Positions 22,041 through 30,785 of a DNA stretch of 36,732 nucleotides are shown piece after piece. The stretch lies in the IMG/VR virus record IMGVR_UViG_3300007234_000035, positions 1-36,732 of that record, one strand, 5' to 3'. The stretch's first letter is position 1; each line of letters begins with the position of its first letter. The notes under the pieces were generated by a model. That model was not told the DNA's origin and made no database searches. It saw only the letters and a list, made by a program, of their open reading frames with translations. The stretch is from a virus. The translations under genes were made by a program, and so were the position numbers.

Positions 22041-22299
22041 TGAATCGTTTGATGCCTTCATGAAAATAAGTGAGAGAGAAGATTACTTAAAAAATAATCC
22101 TCATATCACTTCAATAGTCTCTGCACCCGCCTTGGTCTCGGGTGTATCTACAACAAACAAAGTTCCCGATGGTTTTAAGGATGTGCTTGCTAAAACAGCA
22201 GAAGCACATCCTTCTTCACCATTGGCACAGAAATATGGTAAAAAATCCTCCAAACAAATAAAGACGGAAAGTATCGTCAAAAAACATTTAGGAATTTGA
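22006..22299 (+). CDS. conserved small phage protein, FmdB-like N-terminus
   Basis: A 97-residue protein beginning MPTYSFYNNQTNESFDAFMK, the beta-hairpin start of FmdB-type zinc ribbons but without the Cys pairs. The second half (VPDGFKDVLAKTAEAHPSSP) is a block shared with a T4-like phage family of unknown function. Overlaps the upstream gene by 35 bases. Confidence 0.65.
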   Translation: MPTYSFYNNQTNESFDAFMKISEREDYLKNNPHITSIVSAPALVSGVSTTNKVPDGFKDVLAKTAEAHPSSPLAQKYGKKSSKQIKTESIVKKHLGI

Positions 22300-22340
22300 G
22301 TGTATTTGTTATGATATTTTTTAACAAAAAGGAGAAGCCT

Positions 22341-22565
22341 ATGGCCAAGCGTTCAATGCAAAAGAAAGTAGCATTACTTCAACAGAAATGGGATGGTGAT
22401 TTAAAAGATAAGGAGGAAGAAGACCCAAGATGGAGTAATCAAGAAGTTGCAAAGAACCGACAAAAAGCCATATATGAACAGAACCCATGGTTAGAATATA
22501 ACATGACTTGTTCAGAGTGGTATGAAAAAATAATTAAACCAACATTAATGAAGGAAGCTGCTTAG
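22341..22565 (+). CDS. small hypothetical basic protein
   Basis: A 74-residue protein from ATG 22341, chosen for its AAAAGGAG ribosome site; an in-frame extension to 22296 has none. A possible -10 box (TATGAT) lies near 22309. Sequence MAKRSMQKKVALLQQKWDGD, later NPWLEYNMTCSEWYEKIIKP. Not recognised. Confidence 0.6.
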   Translation: MAKRSMQKKVALLQQKWDGDLKDKEEEDPRWSNQEVAKNRQKAIYEQNPWLEYNMTCSEWYEKIIKPTLMKEAA

Positions 22566-22572
22566 TAATATT

Positions 22573-23238
22573 ATGAATTTTTGTCATGTTAAATTGGATG
22601 AGTTGAATTTCGAAATGGAATCAGAAACCACGGAAAGGGGTAGAGTCTATAAAGTTCCAGGAGGAGGACTCTACCCTTCTATCACAACAGTATTATCATC
22701 ATACAATAAAAAAGCTCTGATGGAATGGCGCAAAAGAGTTGGTGAAGAAGAAGCTAATCGTGTAGCTAAAGCTGCATCTGGTCGTGGAACCAGATTACAC
22801 AATACGGTTGAGAAATATCTCCTTAATGAGTTGACTGACGTTAAAATAAAAACTATGATGCCTGACATTAAGGAAATGTTTTTCGATATGCGTAAAATCA
22901 TTGATGAGAATATTGGTGATATTTATGGTATTGAACAACCACTTTATTCCCACAAATTAAGACTCGCAGGCCGTTGTGATTGTATTGCGGAATGGAATGG
23001 ACAGTTATCAATCGTGGACTGGAAGACCGCAAGTAGAGCCAAAGACAAAGAACATATAAAGAACTATTTTATGCAGGCTACGGCTTATGCAGAAATGTTT
23101 GAAGAACTGACCGGAAAGGCAATAGACACAATTGTTGTGGCGATAGCTGTGCAAAGTGAATCTCCGCAGGTGTTCATTGAGAGTAAGTATAAATACCTTC
23201 TCCCTTTAAATGAATATAACGAAAGGTACCAGAGATGA
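22573..23238 (+). CDS. RecB-type PD-(D/E)XK nuclease
   Basis: A 221-residue nuclease. GLYPSITTVLSSYNKKAL is the N-terminal family block, GRGTRLHNTVEKYL gives a metal-site His76/Glu80, LAGRCDCIAEW (131-141) supplies Asp136, and LSIVDWKTA (145-153) the Asp149-x-Lys151 catalytic pair. The late QATAYAEMFEEL helix with Q completes the RecB-family signature. Phage members process DNA ends in recombination or degrade host DNA. ATG 22573 follows eight bases after the preceding stop. ATGA overlap with the next gene. Confidence 0.85.
   Translation: MNFCHVKLDELNFEMESETTERGRVYKVPGGGLYPSITTVLSSYNKKALMEWRKRVGEEEANRVAKAASGRGTRLHNTVEKYLLNELTDVKIKTMMPDIKEMFFDMRKIIDENIGDIYGIEQPLYSHKLRLAGRCDCIAEWNGQLSIVDWKTASRAKDKEHIKNYFMQATAYAEMFEELTGKAIDTIVVAIAVQSESPQVFIESKYKYLLPLNEYNERYQR
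23188..23195 (+). promoter_or_regulatory. perfect T4-type late promoter box TATAAATA
   Basis: An exact TATAAATA followed by C, inside the end of the nuclease gene and 39 bases upstream of the ATG at 23235. Identical in form to the box at 30744. In T4, gp55-containing polymerase reads this element. Confidence 0.65.
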
Positions 23239-23597
23239 AAAGTATACTGGCAGCGCTTTTGATTATGTTGCCGGTGATTGGTTTTGCTGAACCAAAAAAG
23301 AAAGAAGAATCTAAGCCGTTAATGATGAATGTGGAAACAATGTGCAATGATTCATCATTATTAGATTTGGTTATGTTTAAATATGGTGAAATGCCTGTTA
23401 TAAAAATGGAATCAATTCGTAGTTTAACTAAAGGAGATGATACTACGTCATTTGTTTCAGTTTTATTTGTTAATCAAAAAACAAGAAGTTGGACTTTGAT
23501 TGAAGAACGAGGACCCTTATATTGTGTTATTGGTGTTGGAGTGAACATTCGAATTTTTTCTGATAAACAATCTGAGGAACAAACTAAATATTATTGA
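23235..23597 (+). CDS. small exported protein
   Basis: A 120-residue protein with signal peptide MKSILAALLIMLPVIGFA|EP. The mature part starts with a Lys/Glu stretch, has two Cys (METMCNDS-like and LYCVIG) about 70 residues apart that could form a disulfide, and a beta-rich middle. It carries a late promoter upstream and precedes the tmRNA. No family recognised. Confidence 0.65.
   Translation: MKSILAALLIMLPVIGFAEPKKKEESKPLMMNVETMCNDSSLLDLVMFKYGEMPVIKMESIRSLTKGDDTTSFVSVLFVNQKTRSWTLIEERGPLYCVIGVGVNIRIFSDKQSEEQTKYY
23583..23590 (+). promoter_or_regulatory. possible late promoter box of the tmRNA
   Basis: ACTAAATA, the same octamer as at 6991-6998, ends ten bases before the first hairpin of the tmRNA acceptor piece. 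If used, transcription would begin right at the precursor's 5' end. Two mismatches to TATAAATA and overlap with the upstream gene keep the confidence low. Confidence 0.3.
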
Positions 23598-23600
23598 TAT

Positions 23601-23910
<310 letters not shown>

Positions 23911-23911
23911 G

Positions 23912-23947
23912 GGGAGGTTTTGACTTGGCAACAGAATAAAACTTCCC
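23912..23947 (+). terminator. hairpin closing the tmRNA transcript
   Basis: GGGAGGTTTT (23912-23921) pairs with AAAACTTCCC (23938-23947), ten pairs with one G-U, 16-base loop, then TTTATAATT. The T-run is imperfect, so it may be a terminator, the last tmRNA pseudoknot stem, or both. Confidence 0.5.
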
Positions 23948-23956
23948 TTTATAATT

Positions 23957-24547
23957 ATGTACTCAATATTAGAAGATTGTAGTCCTTACTACATTAAATT
24001 TAGATATGATAATTTAGAAAATGATTTGGCTCTGATCAAATCATATATTCCAGACACATCTAAATTTACTCGTGGATTTACACATCACGCATTACCAGAG
24101 AGTGATGGCGAACGAATCCTTAGTGCTCTTCCTATGTCACAATCATTACGATTGAGAAAAGAAAGAGTATCATTCTTCATTACAAAACCTGGATATTATT
24201 ACCGCGCACATAAAGACGGTCTTAATACTCGTATCAGCATTAATTATATGTTACGCGTTGAAGATACCGATTGTCTTACAAGTTGGTATCCAGACAATAT
24301 TGCTGGGTTATATAATATGGATTATGAAGGTGGGCACTCTAGGGAACTCGTTGATTTTGATCCTAGAACTCACGAACCATTAAAAAGATTAAACTTTAAA
24401 CAAGACGAATTAGTATTATTCAACACAGAGATATACCACGATTTTGATAATAGTAAATCTAATAATGAAAGAATCGTTTTAACTCTTAGATCATATGAAT
24501 ATGATACGTTATATTTTGATAAAGCAAGAAAAAGGCTTTTTGGGTGA
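23957..24547 (+). CDS. Fe(II)/2-oxoglutarate oxygenase-like protein (island gene 1)
   Basis: A 196-residue double-stranded beta-helix protein resembling aspartyl/asparaginyl hydroxylases. SFFITKPGYYYRAHKDGLNT gives the iron ligands His85 and Asp87; ELVLFNTEIYHDFDNS gives the distal His161; ERIVLTLR supplies the 2-oxoglutarate-binding Arg172. First gene of the metabolic island, with no Shine-Dalgarno before ATG, just after the tmRNA hairpin. Overlaps the GNAT gene by four bases. Substrate unknown. Confidence 0.7.
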   Translation: MYSILEDCSPYYIKFRYDNLENDLALIKSYIPDTSKFTRGFTHHALPESDGERILSALPMSQSLRLRKERVSFFITKPGYYYRAHKDGLNTRISINYMLRVEDTDCLTSWYPDNIAGLYNMDYEGGHSRELVDFDPRTHEPLKRLNFKQDELVLFNTEIYHDFDNSKSNNERIVLTLRSYEYDTLYFDKARKRLFG

Positions 24548-25053
24548 TTACGCATAAAATACGAGACGATTCAAATGAATACGTTATGGACTTATTAGCC
24601 GATGGGTTAATGGATACTGCTGAAGTAAATTATAATCCTCTTTATGAAAATTTATCCCAAAACTTATTTAAAAAAATAAGATCAGGGATCTTTAAAAATA
24701 GTTCCTATATCGTATTGGAAGATGACAATGGTTATGTTGGTAGTTCTGGGTGGTATGAGTATGATGAAAATACAGCAATAGTATTTGTTAGAACATATTT
24801 AAGAAAAGATATGAGACAAAAACATTTATTGTCTAAATATTTCTTGCCTGAATTCTTTAGTCTTAAATATAAAAAATTATGGATTACAGTAAACGAACAC
24901 AATAAAGCACTTGTTAATGGATTTACACGTGTTGGTAAAAGTAAAGGTTCATCCGTTGGCTTTAGTTGGAATAAAGAATATGCAAAATTCAAACCCATTG
25001 GGACTAAATATATAAATGGACTTGAACAATATATTATAGAATATGAAAAATGA
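24544..25053 (+). CDS. GNAT-family acyltransferase-like (island gene 2)
   Basis: A 169-residue protein with GTG start overlapping the upstream stop. The pattern YIVLEDDNGYVGSSGWYEY, then VFVRTYLRKDMRQKHLLSKY matches GNAT strands beta2-beta4 and the acetyl-CoA loop region, although the canonical Q/R-x-x-G-x-G/A is degenerate (RKDMRQKHL). ITVNEHNKALVNGFTRVG fits the C-terminal strand/helix. It likely transfers an acyl group to an amine; substrate unknown. Confidence 0.62.
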   Translation: MITHKIRDDSNEYVMDLLADGLMDTAEVNYNPLYENLSQNLFKKIRSGIFKNSSYIVLEDDNGYVGSSGWYEYDENTAIVFVRTYLRKDMRQKHLLSKYFLPEFFSLKYKKLWITVNEHNKALVNGFTRVGKSKGSSVGFSWNKEYAKFKPIGTKYINGLEQYIIEYEK

Positions 25054-25976
25054 ATTATACCCAAAATAACCACATCTATTACACAATTGGTAATAGAAAA
25101 TTTGGTTATAGAAATTCCTCAATAGAAAGATATAACGTACATGTTGGAAAGATAGATCCTGACATTTATCGCACGAGTTCTTTTAGACAGGAATTAAACA
25201 AAACTGCCGATTCAGTTTATAGGGAATATGGAAAAGATTTAGTCGTATTCTTTAGTGGGGGAACTGATAGCGAAATTGTTCTTCGTAATTTTATTGATAT
25301 AGGAATTAAACCCAAGGTAGCAATTATATCATTTAAGGATAAATCTAACTTCGAGGATGTTACATACGCATTAAATGTTACAAAAGAACTTGGTATTAAA
25401 CCAGATGTAATCACACATGACATGCAAGAGTTTTATTACTCTGGCAACGCAGAGGAATTTGCACAGGAAATTCACTGCACACAACTTGCGTATCTTAATG
25501 TTTATTATACAGCAAAGCAAATTGCCGCGCCAACCGTAATGGGCGGTGAGTTATTATTGCGAAAACACTTCACAACACCGTCTGAGTATTATTGGTATTA
25601 TGTACTTCGTGAAAACGAGGATTGTAGTGCAATGAGATTCTCAGAGAAGTATAAAATACCCATCGTTAATGAATGGTTCAGCTATACACCAGAGTTAATG
25701 ATGTATTACCTGGAGCATCCGATGATTCAAAAGCTTACACAAGAACAAAATCATAAATTGGCTTCTGTAAGCACAAAGAATCAAGTATTGAAGGAATTAT
25801 ATCCAGAGGTGAAATACAGAAAAAAGACACACGGTTTTGAGCATTTAATAGCATTTAATTACACAGCGTATACGAATTTGCGAAATAAGATGATACCAAG
25901 ATTTACTGGTGATATTGATGGTATTAAATTAACCGACATGATTGAATGGATAAAAAATGGAAATAGTAAAACTTAA
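25050..25976 (+). CDS. PP-loop ATP-pyrophosphatase-like enzyme (island gene 3)
   Basis: A 308-residue N-type ATPase. DLVVFFSGGTDSEIVLRNFI (63-82) is the S-G-G-x-D-S PP-loop that binds ATP and adenylates a substrate, as in asparagine synthetase and related amide- or thiolation-forming enzymes. No glutaminase domain is present. The second half carries APTVMGGELLLRKHF and EDCSAMRFSEKY. It is probably the activating enzyme of the pathway; ammonia or another amine could be supplied from elsewhere. ATGA overlap upstream, 20-base overlap downstream. Confidence 0.75.
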   Translation: MNYTQNNHIYYTIGNRKFGYRNSSIERYNVHVGKIDPDIYRTSSFRQELNKTADSVYREYGKDLVVFFSGGTDSEIVLRNFIDIGIKPKVAIISFKDKSNFEDVTYALNVTKELGIKPDVITHDMQEFYYSGNAEEFAQEIHCTQLAYLNVYYTAKQIAAPTVMGGELLLRKHFTTPSEYYWYYVLRENEDCSAMRFSEKYKIPIVNEWFSYTPELMMYYLEHPMIQKLTQEQNHKLASVSTKNQVLKELYPEVKYRKKTHGFEHLIAFNYTAYTNLRNKMIPRFTGDIDGIKLTDMIEWIKNGNSKT

Positions 25977-26514
25977 TTCATCACATGCGGATTTGGTTGA
26001 GCATTTATTCTTTGAGAATAATAAGTTTATGGAAGAAAAAACCCTGGATTATGAAACCAGATTTATTCACTATATGCAATTCTGTGAAACATATCTCAAA
26101 GATTTACCTAATCATCACGCGTATGGTATCATTAAAGATAATTTAGTAACTGCGTATATTTCTTTTTACGAAAGCGTGGAAGAACCAAGTTGGTATTGCA
26201 CGATGATTAGAAGTGATAGCGAAATAAAAATAAAACATTTATTGGACGCAGCAATAAAACATAATGAGGAAAAGAATAGATATAAATTTTATACCCTGAT
26301 GAACGCTCGACATAAAAACAATGAATACATGAGAAGATTTATCTTTAGTGATTGGGCTAAAGAACGATATGATTATTTCGATGAATACGTTGTAGAGAAA
26401 CATAATAAGTCGATTTTTAATCATCATTTTGAAATTCTTTTTAACCGTAGCCTTTTACCTGTTGATACCGTTGTGCGTTGTACATTTCTAAAAAAACAAT
26501 ATCGGATATTATGA
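25957..26514 (+). CDS. GNAT-like protein (island gene 4)
   Basis: A 185-residue protein. The N-terminal half (EIVKLNSSHADLVEHLFFEN, then HAYGIIKDNLVTAYISFYES) follows the GNAT order, but the acyl-CoA loop is not recognisable. The C-terminal half (ERYDYFDEYVVEKHNKSIFN, then VDTVVRCTFLKKQYR) is aromatic and basic and is a block I associate with phage proteins of this kind. It overlaps the PP-loop gene by 20 bases and the desaturase by four. Confidence 0.5.
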   Translation: MEIVKLNSSHADLVEHLFFENNKFMEEKTLDYETRFIHYMQFCETYLKDLPNHHAYGIIKDNLVTAYISFYESVEEPSWYCTMIRSDSEIKIKHLLDAAIKHNEEKNRYKFYTLMNARHKNNEYMRRFIFSDWAKERYDYFDEYVVEKHNKSIFNHHFEILFNRSLLPVDTVVRCTFLKKQYRIL

Positions 26515-27275
26515 AAAATATACCACTAAGTTTTTTTGTACATTTACCAGCAATTGTTTTTGGTCTAATTAGTCTTTTATCTTTTTGTATGGGGTTTGTG
26601 CCAATTGAATATCTTTGGTTAAGCTTTGCGATGTGGATTTTTATTTCCGGTCTTGGAATTGCTGTTGGTTATCATAGAGTTTTTAGCCATAAAACACATA
26701 CGTTACCGGTATGGAAAGAGAACATTATTCTTTTCTTTGCTATATTTGCCGCACAAGGTTCTAGTATTTTTTGGGCAGCAGTTCACCGTGGCATACATCA
26801 TCGCCATACTGATACGGATAAAGATGTTCACAGTCCAAATACAAAAAGCTTTTGGGAATCATTTTTATTTTGGCATTATAGATTAAATAAAGAAAGTTTA
26901 AATCTTAAATACGCCGTAGATTTACTTAAAAAACCAAATCACGTTTGGTTTCACAAATACTATGTTCACATACTCTGGTTCGTTCCAATACTAGTAGCTT
27001 TATATAGTTTACCATTATCAATGGCGCTGTTTGGTTTACCGATGCTTTTTTGTAATTTACAGGATAACTTAGTTAATGTAATAGGTCATAAAAAGTGTTT
27101 AATCGGTTATCGTAACTTTAATACTACGGACAAAAGCTATAACAATCCTATTTTTGGATTTTTAACCTGGGGACAGGCCTGGCATAATAACCATCATCAC
27201 GATCCAAAAAAATTTAACTTTGGTGTAAAATGGTGGGAATTCGACCCATGCAGGATATTTCTATATGTACTATAA
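26511..27275 (+). CDS. membrane fatty-acid desaturase, stearoyl-CoA (delta-9) type
   Basis: A 254-residue membrane di-iron enzyme starting in an ATGA overlap at 26511. All three histidine boxes are present: GYHRVFSHKTH, VHRGIHHRHTD and WHNNHHHDP, in the order and spacing of acyl-CoA/acyl-lipid delta-9 desaturases. Several hydrophobic segments (about 9-28, 34-56, 75-90, 155-185) place it in the inner membrane. It should insert a double bond in a fatty acyl chain and needs an electron donor, which is not seen in the window. Somewhat shorter than bacterial homologues. Confidence 0.9.
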   Translation: MKNIPLSFFVHLPAIVFGLISLLSFCMGFVPIEYLWLSFAMWIFISGLGIAVGYHRVFSHKTHTLPVWKENIILFFAIFAAQGSSIFWAAVHRGIHHRHTDTDKDVHSPNTKSFWESFLFWHYRLNKESLNLKYAVDLLKKPNHVWFHKYYVHILWFVPILVALYSLPLSMALFGLPMLFCNLQDNLVNVIGHKKCLIGYRNFNTTDKSYNNPIFGFLTWGQAWHNNHHHDPKKFNFGVKWWEFDPCRIFLYVL

Positions 27276-27801
27276 ACAATTTGAAATATCAGCAAAAAGT
27301 GAAATATCTGAATTTGATATAGAATATTTTAAGGGTAATTTTCTTAGATCATACGGCGATAAAATATTTCATTACGATATTGCTGATTATGATTATTTAA
27401 ATTTATTTTTTCACCACTTAAAATTTAAACATAAACCTGATTTTATTTGGTATAATGAAATATACCCTACTAATTATTTGGGTGCTCATATTGATCATGG
27501 ACCAGAATGTTCTCTGAATTATTATATTCAGTGTGGGGAGGCAGTGACTTCGTTCTATGAAGTTATTAATAACAACCCAATAAAAGCACAGTGTACCGCA
27601 CCAATTAATACTAATAATCTATATTTTGAAGAAGATTTATTATTAGTAGATTCTTTTAAAGCACGAGATAATACCTCATTTTTACTTAACGTATCCAAAG
27701 TTCACAGTGTAAAAAATATACAAACAACTCGTAAATTTATATCATGGAGTTGGAAAGATATAACATTTAACGAAATAGCTGAAGGCATATACACCATTTA
27801 A
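27265..27801 (+). CDS. Fe(II)/2-oxoglutarate oxygenase-like protein (island gene 6)
   Basis: A 178-residue protein. YLGAHIDHGPECSLNYYIQC supplies His75 and Asp77; SFLLNVSKVHSVKNIQTTRK supplies the distal His147 and basic Arg156. Between them a beta-helix of suitable length. N-terminal helical extension (about 45 residues) of unknown role. It overlaps the desaturase by 11 bases; together they could hydroxylate and desaturate a shared acyl substrate. Confidence 0.62.
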   Translation: MYYKQFEISAKSEISEFDIEYFKGNFLRSYGDKIFHYDIADYDYLNLFFHHLKFKHKPDFIWYNEIYPTNYLGAHIDHGPECSLNYYIQCGEAVTSFYEVINNNPIKAQCTAPINTNNLYFEEDLLLVDSFKARDNTSFLLNVSKVHSVKNIQTTRKFISWSWKDITFNEIAEGIYTI

Positions 27802-27803
27802 AA

Positions 27804-28406
27804 ATGAAAATATTAAATCAAATAGAAAATATATGCTATAACATTCCAATTCAATGTAATATTGATATTGCGCTTCTTGATTTGGATAATTTATTTTATC
27901 AACTAGGTATTACAGAAGATTACATTGAAAAAAATAGAACGATAAATTTATCTCATTTACCAGAATTAAAAAATGAAGATAGATGGAAAAAATATTCCGG
28001 TAATCATTTCACTGTCTCTAATGATAATAAGAGAGAAGGTGATTTTGTAAAATTTCTTGATGAATTAACCGGATCATATCTAAAGGAAATCATAGATAAA
28101 ATTTATGATTATCATTTAAAAAAATTCGACGCTCCCTTTGCCGGCAGAGCTCAATTAATCACTCTACCACCTGGCGTGTGTTATACATTGCATAGAGATT
28201 TGCACACAAAACATCGATATCATATACCATTAAAGACACACAAGGATATAGTTTGGATGTTTAAAAATGATAATGAAGATCCAAAGTTACTGCATATGCC
28301 TGCCGATGGTAATATCTGGTATCTAGATCCAATTACCATCAAACACACTGTGATGAATATGTCACCAATTCACAGATGGCATATCCTATTGACGAGTGAA
28401 AAATGA
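27804..28406 (+). CDS. aspartyl/asparaginyl-hydroxylase-like oxygenase (island gene 7)
   Basis: A 200-residue protein. ITLPPGVCYTLHRDLHTKHR gives His130-Arg-Asp132 as iron ligands; WYLDPITIKHTVMNMSP gives His181; HRWHILL gives Arg191. The block PPGVCYTLHRD is typical of the Asp/Asn beta-hydroxylase group of 2-oxoglutarate enzymes. No Shine-Dalgarno; ATGA overlap with the TauD-like gene. Confidence 0.7.
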   Translation: MKILNQIENICYNIPIQCNIDIALLDLDNLFYQLGITEDYIEKNRTINLSHLPELKNEDRWKKYSGNHFTVSNDNKREGDFVKFLDELTGSYLKEIIDKIYDYHLKKFDAPFAGRAQLITLPPGVCYTLHRDLHTKHRYHIPLKTHKDIVWMFKNDNEDPKLLHMPADGNIWYLDPITIKHTVMNMSPIHRWHILLTSEK

Positions 28407-29248
28407 ATATAGAAAACATAAGAGAAAAATGGGGGACAAGTATTCGTGCATCATATGACGAGATAATTGATGCCGGGCCTGTGTTTTGGAAAGAACTAGG
28501 TTATAAAAGAAGTTTTATATTATTTAAAGATCTGGGTAGATTACCACCAATACAATACTATAACATAATAAGTCTTTTTGGTCGGCCTTGGTCTAAAGAG
28601 GAATATTTCTATTCACAAGAAGGTGGTTATAATATTGAGCCTGGTAAAGCGTTATCAATATTTAGCAATATTATTTCACCCAGACTAGGTGAAAATCCAA
28701 TGCCCTGGCACTCGGACATACCTAATCATGGCGAAGGATCATTTCCGTGGCGATCGCTGTATTTAACTAAAAATCCAAATCCAAAAGCCGGTCTAACTAC
28801 CTGGTTAAATTTAGAATTGGATATTATAGAACCTGACGAGGATGATTTTAATCTTTATTCAAATATAGAAATATTAAATCAAAGTTGGTATCGTAAGGAT
28901 GAGGAAATAAATCTACAATCTTTTATAAAAACACATCCTATTACCGGTAAAAAATCTTTAAGGGCTAATTATTTTGTGCACGGCAATAACATCGATGATA
29001 AACCGTGGATAAAAGAAACGTATTTAAAGGGTGTGAAAATTGAACCCTATGAATTACTTGGGCCAATATATAAAAAACTTTCAATAAGAGAAGATCTCAC
29101 CTATACACATACTTGGGATTTATATGATTTAATTATCTATGATAATTGGAATTTTGTACACCGTCGATCTCATTTACAATTAAAAAGTGGTGAAGAAAGA
29201 TCATTTCTTAGAGCAAATATAGCACATGATACCAGTACGAATACTTGA
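28403..29248 (+). CDS. TauD/TfdA-family dioxygenase (island gene 8)
   Basis: A 281-residue enzyme of the taurine-dioxygenase type. MPWHSDIPNHGEGSFPWRSL supplies His103 and Asp105; the C-terminal IIYDNWNFVHRRSHL supplies His253, followed by Arg267/Arg270 for 2-oxoglutarate. The D-N-x-x-x-x-H-R arrangement is the TauD signature. This family is used for sulfonate/phenoxy cleavage and, in natural-product pathways, for side-chain hydroxylation. Overlaps the next oxygenase gene by 23 bases. Confidence 0.78.
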   Translation: MNIENIREKWGTSIRASYDEIIDAGPVFWKELGYKRSFILFKDLGRLPPIQYYNIISLFGRPWSKEEYFYSQEGGYNIEPGKALSIFSNIISPRLGENPMPWHSDIPNHGEGSFPWRSLYLTKNPNPKAGLTTWLNLELDIIEPDEDDFNLYSNIEILNQSWYRKDEEINLQSFIKTHPITGKKSLRANYFVHGNNIDDKPWIKETYLKGVKIEPYELLGPIYKKLSIREDLTYTHTWDLYDLIIYDNWNFVHRRSHLQLKSGEERSFLRANIAHDTSTNT

Positions 29249-29801
29249 TAAAATACCTACTGATATTTTTACTCATTGTAAAGATGAAATAAAAAATATC
29301 AATTGGGATTCAGTACAGGATTTAAGAAAAACAAATTCTGTATTTTCAACAAGTACAGCAATTCATCTTAGAGTACATGATGCACCAGACGGCACACCTC
29401 ACACAGTTAAGGATATGTCACAATATGTTGAGTGTAGAGATACTGCTTTTAGAAAAGAATTTCCCAACACAAACACTCTTATAGAATGTGTATATAATAT
29501 GGTAACCGGTTGTAAACTTGGTCGTATAATGATTGTAAAACTATTACCTGGTGGGGAAATAACAGAACACATTGACCCAGGTAAATATTTTCAATCATAC
29601 CATAGATTCCATGTTCCAATCATTACAAATAGTGATGTGAAATTTTTTGGACCCAATGGTACAAATGCTACACATATGCCAATTGGATTTTTATCTCAAC
29701 TTAATAATAGACAATTACACTCAGCAAGTAATAAAGGCGCTGATTATAGAGTTCACATTATAGTTGATATTAACTCTGCAGATAAAAAATACAATTTTTA
29801 A
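29226..29801 (+). CDS. aspartyl/asparaginyl-hydroxylase-like oxygenase (island gene 9)
   Basis: A 191-residue protein. IMIVKLLPGGEITEHIDPGK gives His115 and Asp117, QSYHRFHVPIITN the following strand, RQLHSASNKGADYRVHIIV the distal His165 and Arg175. This complete H-x-D...H...R set identifies the Asp/Asn beta-hydroxylase-type fold. Its stop overlaps that of the convergent minus-strand gene by four bases. Confidence 0.75.
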   Translation: MIPVRILDKIPTDIFTHCKDEIKNINWDSVQDLRKTNSVFSTSTAIHLRVHDAPDGTPHTVKDMSQYVECRDTAFRKEFPNTNTLIECVYNMVTGCKLGRIMIVKLLPGGEITEHIDPGKYFQSYHRFHVPIITNSDVKFFGPNGTNATHMPIGFLSQLNNRQLHSASNKGADYRVHIIVDINSADKKYNF

Positions 29802-30733
29802 GTCATAATAGGATATTCAATATCATACTTTTTGCAATGTGTTATAGTTGCTTCAATATATTCATCTGTTCTATCTATCTTATCTTCAAAAAATTGAGAG
29901 GAAATAAATTTATAATTATTTAATGGAACTTGATGTATATTATGACCATTAAATCCACCCCAATACGGAAGATGTTCGTCACAAAAATAATTCAAATAAT
30001 TATCAGTAAAAAGATTCCAGTCTATTAAATCTTTCCAATATTTTAGTTCTGGATATTCTTCAATTAGATTAAAATGTGGTTCTGGAAATTCAAGCCAAAC
30101 ATACTTATTTTCTCTGTGTTTACTGGCAAAATAACCTTTACCCCCTAATAGATGAATTTCTCTATATAATTCAAAATCCCAAGGACACATATGAATTTGA
30201 CGATAACATCGATCTTTTAAAAAATTTTGAGCAAATACTATAGCTTCATAACATTTTTTTAAATGATATGGTTCACTATAACATGTTTCATAATAATTTC
30301 TTTTTACAGTAGGATATGCTGGTCCGGTAGAATAAAATCTAAAACCAGAATCTACAACATTTCCGTCTAATCCATATGTTCGATAAAAAGATAATTCGTT
30401 TTGAACATGTGGCGGCAGTTTTTCTTTTTCAGGGAATTGAATGTCTTTATTATGTTTAGTGCTATCAAAATGAAGGTCTATTCTATCCACTGGGGCCCAA
30501 TGAATTATTACAGTCGTTTCTTTATCAATGTAATTTTGATTTGTAAGTAAAGCATTAATAGGCCATTCATTTCCGGTGCCATTAATGCCTAATGATTTTA
30601 CTTCACACTGCGTTATATTTTGAATTATATCTTGAAAGGAATGGTCGTCAAGTTTATTTTCGTCCCCATATATTCTTCCGTTTAAATAGCTAGGATTAAA
30701 AAAACTACCACCAATTAAAATTACTTTTTTCAT
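29798..30733 (-). CDS. SGNH-hydrolase-like protein
   Basis: A 311-residue protein. The N-terminus MKKVILIGGSFFNPSYLNGR resembles the G-x-S block I of SGNH/GDSL hydrolases, and a late DEHLPYWGGFNGHNIHQVPL resembles the catalytic Asp-x-x-His region; the central SLGINGTGNEWPI is block-II/III-like. SGNH enzymes hydrolyse or transfer ester-linked acyl groups. The catalytic triad is not certain. It is the first minus-strand gene and has its own late-type box on the minus strand (30758-30765). Confidence 0.5.
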   Translation of the reverse strand: MKKVILIGGSFFNPSYLNGRIYGDENKLDDHSFQDIIQNITQCEVKSLGINGTGNEWPINALLTNQNYIDKETTVIIHWAPVDRIDLHFDSTKHNKDIQFPEKEKLPPHVQNELSFYRTYGLDGNVVDSGFRFYSTGPAYPTVKRNYYETCYSEPYHLKKCYEAIVFAQNFLKDRCYRQIHMCPWDFELYREIHLLGGKGYFASKHRENKYVWLEFPEPHFNLIEEYPELKYWKDLIDWNLFTDNYLNYFCDEHLPYWGGFNGHNIHQVPLNNYKFISSQFFEDKIDRTDEYIEATITHCKKYDIEYPIMT

Positions 30734-30743
30734 ATTTAAAGTT

Positions 30744-30751
30744 TATAAATA
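30744..30751 (+). promoter_or_regulatory. perfect late promoter box TATAAATA
   Basis: Exact TATAAATA followed by C, 34 bases upstream of the ATG at 30786, in a 52-base divergent intergenic space. Same form as the box at 23188. Confidence 0.65.
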
Positions 30752-30757
30752 CATATC

Positions 30758-30765
30758 TATTTACA
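30758..30765 (-). promoter_or_regulatory. late promoter-like box TGTAAATA (minus strand)
   Basis: Read on the minus strand, TTGTAAATAGATATG lies 24 bases upstream of the SGNH-like gene. One mismatch to TATAAATA. With the plus-strand box it makes a divergent late promoter pair. Confidence 0.4.
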
Positions 30766-30785
30766 AATAATGAAAGGCTATCCAA

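Noticed and set aside
23920-23955. A promoter from TTGACT or TTGGCA with TATAAT just before ATG 23957.
   Set aside because: Spacings are 24 and 19 bases, and the transcript would start after the ATG with no later in-frame start codon near. The sequence is better read as a hairpin tail.
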